A stretch of DNA of 64,000 nucleotides from the NCBI GenBank assembly GCA_963726335.1, contig CAVSCD010000004.1, forward strand, positions 1 to 64,000. Direction: 5' to 3'. This stretch comes from CAVSCD01 sp963726335 (GTDB taxonomy: Bacteria > Acidobacteriota > Aminicenantia > Aminicenantales > UBA8522). A program made the translations under genes and the position numbers. Each line of letters opens with the position of its first letter. Position 1 is the stretch's first letter. The notes beneath the pieces were generated by a model that was not told the origin of the DNA, did no database searches, and saw nothing but the letters and a program-made list of their open reading frames with translations. Positions 60,594-64,000 of this stretch are shown here, one piece after another.

Positions 60594-61259
60594 ATGCAGC
60601 CATCGGATCTCTTCATGGCGGAAAAAGGCCATATCGGCTCCGACGAATCGGGCAAGGGAGATTACTTCGGGCCCCTGGTGGTCGGAGCGGTTTATCTGCC
60701 GGACGGGCAGGAGTCAGTCCTCCGCGAGCTCGGCGTCAAGGACAGCAAAAGGACTTCGGACAATCGCTGCCGGGAGCTGGCCGAGGTCATCCGGCGCGGG
60801 TACAAGCACGCGGTGGTCGCCATCGGGCCGGAGCGCTACAACGAGCTCTACGCGAAGTTCCGGAACCTGAACCGGCTCCTGGCTTGGGCGCACGCCCGGG
60901 CCATCGAGAACATCCTCGCCGAGGTCCCCTGCCGGCTGGCCATCACCGACCAGTTTGGGGACAAGCGCTACGTGCTCGACGCGTTGATGGAGAAGGGACG
61001 GACGATCGAGCTCGTGCAGAAGCCGCGGGCGGAGGAGGACCTGGCCGTGGCGGCCGCCTCGATCCTGGCCCGGGCGGAGTTTCTGAAGAGGCTCCATTTC
61101 CTGTCCAAGGAGATGGGCCTGGACCTGCCCAAAGGCGCGTCGTCGATGGTCGAGGAGGCGGGCATCCGGCTGGTTAAGCTCCATGGATCCGCGATTCTCG
61201 ACCGGGCCGCCAAGACGCATTTCAAGACCACCGAGCGTGTCCTGTCCGGGGCCGGCTAG
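60594..61259 (+). CDS. rnhC: Ribonuclease HIII-type, short form
   Basis: RNase H2/H3 enzymes cut RNA in RNA-DNA hybrids. The protein starts at ATG 60594 (221 residues) or ATG 60615 and has the HIII signature GHIGSDESGKGDYFGPLVVG with the catalytic Asp-Glu pair, then LGVKDSKRTSDNR, the second acidic site in LAITDQFGDKRYVLDALME, and LAVAAASILARAEFLKRLHF. The N-terminal TBP-like domain of typical HIII enzymes (about 80-90 residues) is absent, so this is a catalytic-core form. It lies close behind the CoA-transferase gene. Confidence 0.85.
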   Translation: MQPSDLFMAEKGHIGSDESGKGDYFGPLVVGAVYLPDGQESVLRELGVKDSKRTSDNRCRELAEVIRRGYKHAVVAIGPERYNELYAKFRNLNRLLAWAHARAIENILAEVPCRLAITDQFGDKRYVLDALMEKGRTIELVQKPRAEEDLAVAAASILARAEFLKRLHFLSKEMGLDLPKGASSMVEEAGIRLVKLHGSAILDRAAKTHFKTTERVLSGAG

Positions 61260-61277
61260 GTGAGATAAGGCTTTAGA

Positions 61278-62498
61278 ATGGCCGAAAAGATTGAGACGAG
61301 CGACCACCCGGGAACGCGGCGGCTGTTCTTCGAGGACGCCTACGCGCGGCAGTTCGAAGCCACGGTGACGGAGACCCTGGTCCACGACGGGAAGCCGGCC
61401 GTCGTGCTCGACCGGACCTGTTTTTATCCCGAATCCGGCGGCCAGCCGGCGGACGGCGGCACGCTCGACGGCGCGAAGGTGGTCGACGTCTTCGAGTCCG
61501 GGCCGCGGATTGTCCACGTGCTGGATGCGGCGGTCGGGGGAACCGAGGTCCACGGCGTCGTCGATTGGGAGCGGCGGTTCGACCACATGCAGCAGCACAC
61601 CGGCCAGCACATTCTGTCGCAGTGTTTTATCGAGCGGCTCGCCGGGGAGACGATGTCCTTCCATCTCGGGGCCGAGCTCTCGACTTTGGAGATCGGCCTT
61701 CGGGCGGCCTCCGATACGGACCTGGAACGGGTCGAGGACCTGGCGAATGCGGTGATCCTCGAGAACCGGGAGATCAAGACCTACTTTGTGCCGGAAGACA
61801 GGATCGGGTCCGTACCGCTCCGGCGGCCGCCCAAGAAATCCGGCGTCATCCGCGTCGTCGAGGTGGCCGGGTTCGATTATTCGGCCTGCGGCGGGACGCA
61901 CTGCCGCCGGACGGGTGAAGTGGGGCTGATCAAGATCGTCCGGACGGACAAGGTCCGGAACAACCTCAGGTTCGAATTCCTGTGCGGCCGGCGGGCCCTG
62001 CGCGATTACGCCGGGAAGAGCAGGGTGCTGGCGGACCTTGCCGCCAGACTGTCCGTGCATGAGCGCGACGCGGCGGCGGCCGTGGTGAAGCTGACGTCGG
62101 AAGCCAAGGAGGCGCGGAAGACGCTCCGGCGCCTCCAGGAAGCGGTGGCCGTCTACGAGGCGCGGGAGCTGGCGGCCGGAGCGGGCGGCCCGGTCATCCT
62201 CAGGTCATGGCCCGACAGGACCGCCGAGGAAGCCAAGCTCCTGGCGCTCAACGTCATCAGGTCCGGCGACTTTGTCGTCCTGTTCGGCGCGACGGGCGGC
62301 GACCGGGACCATCTCGTCTTTGCCGCCGCCGGGACGCTGGGCCTCAACCTGAAGGAGCTCGTGCCGGTGGCCCAGGCGCTGGCGCCCGTCAGGGGAGGGG
62401 GCAGTCCGTCGCTCGTCGAGCTGGTCGCGGACAAGGGCGCGGACATCGGGGCCATCCTCGCCGCCGCCGCCGATTACCTGAAGCCGAAATTTCCCTGA
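61278..62498 (+). CDS. Alanyl-tRNA editing protein (AlaX-L) with DHHA1 domain
   Basis: A free-standing editing enzyme that removes serine or glycine wrongly attached to tRNA-Ala. The 406 residues have the N-terminal barrel (CFYPESGGQPADGGTLDG), the zinc/editing site HMQQHTGQHILSQCFIERLA with the HxxxH pair, the second pair in SACGGTHCRRTGEVGLIKIV, a coiled coil, and a C-terminal DHHA1 domain (FVVLFGATGGDRDHLVFAAA, then GGGSP). This is the architecture of the C-terminal part of AlaRS. ATG 61278 lies 18 bases after rnhC. Confidence 0.9.
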   Translation: MAEKIETSDHPGTRRLFFEDAYARQFEATVTETLVHDGKPAVVLDRTCFYPESGGQPADGGTLDGAKVVDVFESGPRIVHVLDAAVGGTEVHGVVDWERRFDHMQQHTGQHILSQCFIERLAGETMSFHLGAELSTLEIGLRAASDTDLERVEDLANAVILENREIKTYFVPEDRIGSVPLRRPPKKSGVIRVVEVAGFDYSACGGTHCRRTGEVGLIKIVRTDKVRNNLRFEFLCGRRALRDYAGKSRVLADLAARLSVHERDAAAAVVKLTSEAKEARKTLRRLQEAVAVYEARELAAGAGGPVILRSWPDRTAEEAKLLALNVIRSGDFVVLFGATGGDRDHLVFAAAGTLGLNLKELVPVAQALAPVRGGGSPSLVELVADKGADIGAILAAAADYLKPKFP

Positions 62499-62501
62499 CC
62501 G

Positions 62502-63752
62502 CTACTCGTAGCGGAGGGAGACGATCGGGTCGAGCCGGGCCGCCCGGCGGGCCGGGAAGATGCCGAAGAAGAGGCCGACCGAGACCGAGACGAAGAACCC
62601 GAGGGCCACCGACCACATCGTCACCGACGCCGGCAGGGGCGTCGCCGCCTTGACGGCCTCGGAGATGCCGAAGCCCAGGATGATCCCCAGGATCCCCCCG
62701 GCGCCGGTCAGGAAGACCGCCTCGAACAGGAATTGCTGCAGGATATCCCGGCCGCGGGCCCCGAGCGCCTTGCGGATGCCGATCTCCCGGGTGCGCTCCT
62801 TGACCGATACCAGCATGATATTCATGACACCGATGCCGCCGACGAGGAGTCCGATCGAGGAGATGGCGATCATCACGAGATAGGCGGCGCCGGTGATCTG
62901 ATTATAGAGGTCGAGGAGCGCGTCCTGGGTGTAAACGGCGAAATCGTCGGGCTTGCCGAAGGGGACCCGGCGCCGTTGGCGCAGGATGCTCGTGATGTCG
63001 TCCATCGTCTCCTCGAGATAGCCGTGCCGGCGGGGCGTGGCCATGATCTCCAGGTTTTCGAGGTCATAGGGGTAGTACTTCATCAGCGTCGTGATCGGGA
63101 TGCCGACGAAATTGTCCCGGCTCTGCCCGAACATCTGGCCCCGTTTCTCGAGGACGCCCACCACCTGGAAGGCTTCTGGCCCGATCCGGATCTCTTTTCC
63201 CAGCGGGTCGGTGTGGGGAAATAGGATGTCGGCCAGCTCGCTGCCCAGGACGCAGACCTTGGAGCTGTGCGTCACGTCCGAGGACGCGAGCCCCCGGCCG
63301 GTCCGGGGCAGGTAAACCGACAGGACCTGCGGGAACTTGTCGTTCATGCCCAGGATCATGGAATCGTCGCTGCGCAGGTTCTGGTACTTGATGGGGACGG
63401 ACTCCCAGAAATTGACGGGGATGTCCACGGCGACCGCGCCGACCTCGCGGCTCTCCCGCTCGATGGCCAGGGCGTCGTCGTAGGTCAGGTCCTTCCGGAT
63501 GCGCTCCTCCTCGGAGCCGCGGCCCATCCGGATGCCCGGTTCGCGCTTGGTCACGATGATGAGCTCGGAGCCGACGGATTCGAGCTCGCTCATGAAGGAG
63601 CGGTTGAGGCCCTGGACCACGGACACCATGCCGATGACCGTCATGACGCCGATGACGATGCCCAGGATGGTGAGAAAGGAGCGGAGCTTGTGGTTATGGA
63701 GCGAGTCGTAGGCCATCCGCACGATCTCGCCCAGGATGCCCGTCCGCATCAT
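62502..63752 (-). CDS. MacB-type ABC transporter permease
   Basis: A 416-residue FtsX/MacB permease: an N-terminal helix (SFLTILGIVIGVMTVIGMVS) with the preceding LHNHKLRS motif, a periplasmic MacB_PCD domain of about 220 residues, and three C-terminal helices beginning AAYLVMIAISSIGLLVGGIG. The coupling segment is VKERTREIGIRKALGARGRD and the end is FFGIFPARRAARLDPIVSLR. Such permeases power lipoprotein or toxin/antibiotic efflux with an ATPase partner, which is not in the window. The ATG overlaps the stop of the next permease gene upstream. Confidence 0.9.
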   Translation of the reverse strand: MMRTGILGEIVRMAYDSLHNHKLRSFLTILGIVIGVMTVIGMVSVVQGLNRSFMSELESVGSELIIVTKREPGIRMGRGSEEERIRKDLTYDDALAIERESREVGAVAVDIPVNFWESVPIKYQNLRSDDSMILGMNDKFPQVLSVYLPRTGRGLASSDVTHSSKVCVLGSELADILFPHTDPLGKEIRIGPEAFQVVGVLEKRGQMFGQSRDNFVGIPITTLMKYYPYDLENLEIMATPRRHGYLEETMDDITSILRQRRRVPFGKPDDFAVYTQDALLDLYNQITGAAYLVMIAISSIGLLVGGIGVMNIMLVSVKERTREIGIRKALGARGRDILQQFLFEAVFLTGAGGILGIILGFGISEAVKAATPLPASVTMWSVALGFFVSVSVGLFFGIFPARRAARLDPIVSLRYE

Positions 63753-64000
63753 TGTTCGGCCCTCAGGGCGTCGACGGGGTTGAGCTTGGCCGCCTTGTTG
63801 GCGGGATAGATGCCGAAGAACAGGCCGATGGACGCCGACATGATGATGGCGATGACGACCGAAGCGGGTTCGATGCGCGACGGCATGGAGGTCACCGCGG
63901 TGACGACCCGGGCCGCGATGGCGCCGAGAAAGATGCCGATGGCGCCGCCCGTCGCCGAGATGAACGCGGACTCGATCAGAAACTGGAAGAGGATGTCGCG
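63749..64000 (-). CDS. MacB-type ABC transporter permease, C-terminal fragment
   Basis: Only the last 83 codons are inside the window; the gene continues past base 64000. The visible part is the C-terminal FtsX membrane domain: DILFQFLIESAFISATGGAI, then SASIGLFFGIYPANKAAKLN and the ending PVDALRAEQ. It is a paralogue of the following permease (same FFGI-P-A-x-x-A-A-x-L-x-P motif), and the two genes overlap (ATGATGA). This indicates a tandem-permease operon, probably with an ATPase and adaptor upstream outside the window. Confidence 0.85.
   Translation of the reverse strand, partial: RDILFQFLIESAFISATGGAIGIFLGAIAARVVTAVTSMPSRIEPASVVIAIIMSASIGLFFGIYPANKAAKLNPVDALRAEQ

Noticed and set aside
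1..64000. CRISPR array
   Set aside because: No set of regularly spaced direct repeats and no cas gene were found; all repeats seen are palindromic and dispersed.
1..64000. Prophage or insertion sequence
   Set aside because: No integrase, transposase, terminase or capsid-like protein is recognisable in any frame.

Overview
The window is GC-rich bacterial DNA carrying mostly single-copy housekeeping genes, anaerobic redox enzymes and many exported proteins. The gene content (fermentative CoA and NAD(P)H enzymes, urocanase, SpoIVB-like exported proteins, MacB-type permeases, c-di-GMP proteins) fits an uncultured heterotrophic anaerobe of the Acidobacteriota/Aminicenantes kind. That placement is a judgement from gene style and was not tested by any search. 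Sigma-70-type promoters (TTGACA-like, about 17 bases, then TATAAT or TAGAAT) can be seen before several genes.

Layout. 1-4.6 kb: end of an unknown gene, rsmD, a hypothetical, then rpmE-prfA-prmC (translation termination). 4.8-7.5 kb: two exported minus-strand proteins, one a BACON/cohesin-type lipoprotein. 7.8-12.7 kb: HD-GYP regulator, coiled-coil protein and GAF-GGDEF-PilZ protein (cyclic di-GMP signalling). 12.9-14.6 kb: hutU. 14.9-18.5 kb: a small exported four-cysteine peptide followed by a beta-propeller protein, a thioredoxin-fold protein and a two-gene ABC transporter. 18.6-29.6 kb: methyltransferase, gltX-glnS, nitroreductase, eno, acs, tRNA-Arg, a K+ channel and tRNA-Lys. 29.6-33.4 kb: a lower-GC accessory stretch (repeat protein, beta-helix protein, pseudopilin-like protein), then a TauE-type permease. 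33.4-41.6 kb: J-domain/HTH protein with a MinD-type ATPase, rpoZ, CYTH, polyprenyl synthase, YajQ, tatD, a DUF885 protein with an altered metal site, fabH. 41.7-49.7 kb: exported proteins (DsbD-alpha-like, S55-peptidase-like, propeller), a sugar epimerase, efp, a YtcJ-like amidohydrolase. 49.9-60.6 kb: one long plus-strand redox operon (Ald-like, NuoE-like, NuoF-GltD fusion, NuoG-like, NfnA, NfnB, CoA-transferase). 60.6-64 kb: short RNase HIII, AlaX, two MacB-type permeases.

The strongest candidates for something new are the redox operon and the peptide-propeller-thioredoxin-ABC cassette. The redox operon joins an electron-bifurcating-type NuoEF core, with a GltD module fused to the NuoF subunit, to a complete NfnAB pair and an Ald-like protein lacking the catalytic lysine. 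A third is the S55-like protein, whose Ser and His blocks occur in the opposite order to SpoIVB.

Caution. Many genes between about 3.8 and 16.2 kb, and a few up to 41.5 kb, are broken by single-base indels, while from 41.7 kb on every gene is intact. Since gltX, fabH and prmC are among those broken, sequencing or assembly error is the likelier cause for most breaks. Disrupted genes are annotated over their whole inferred span.
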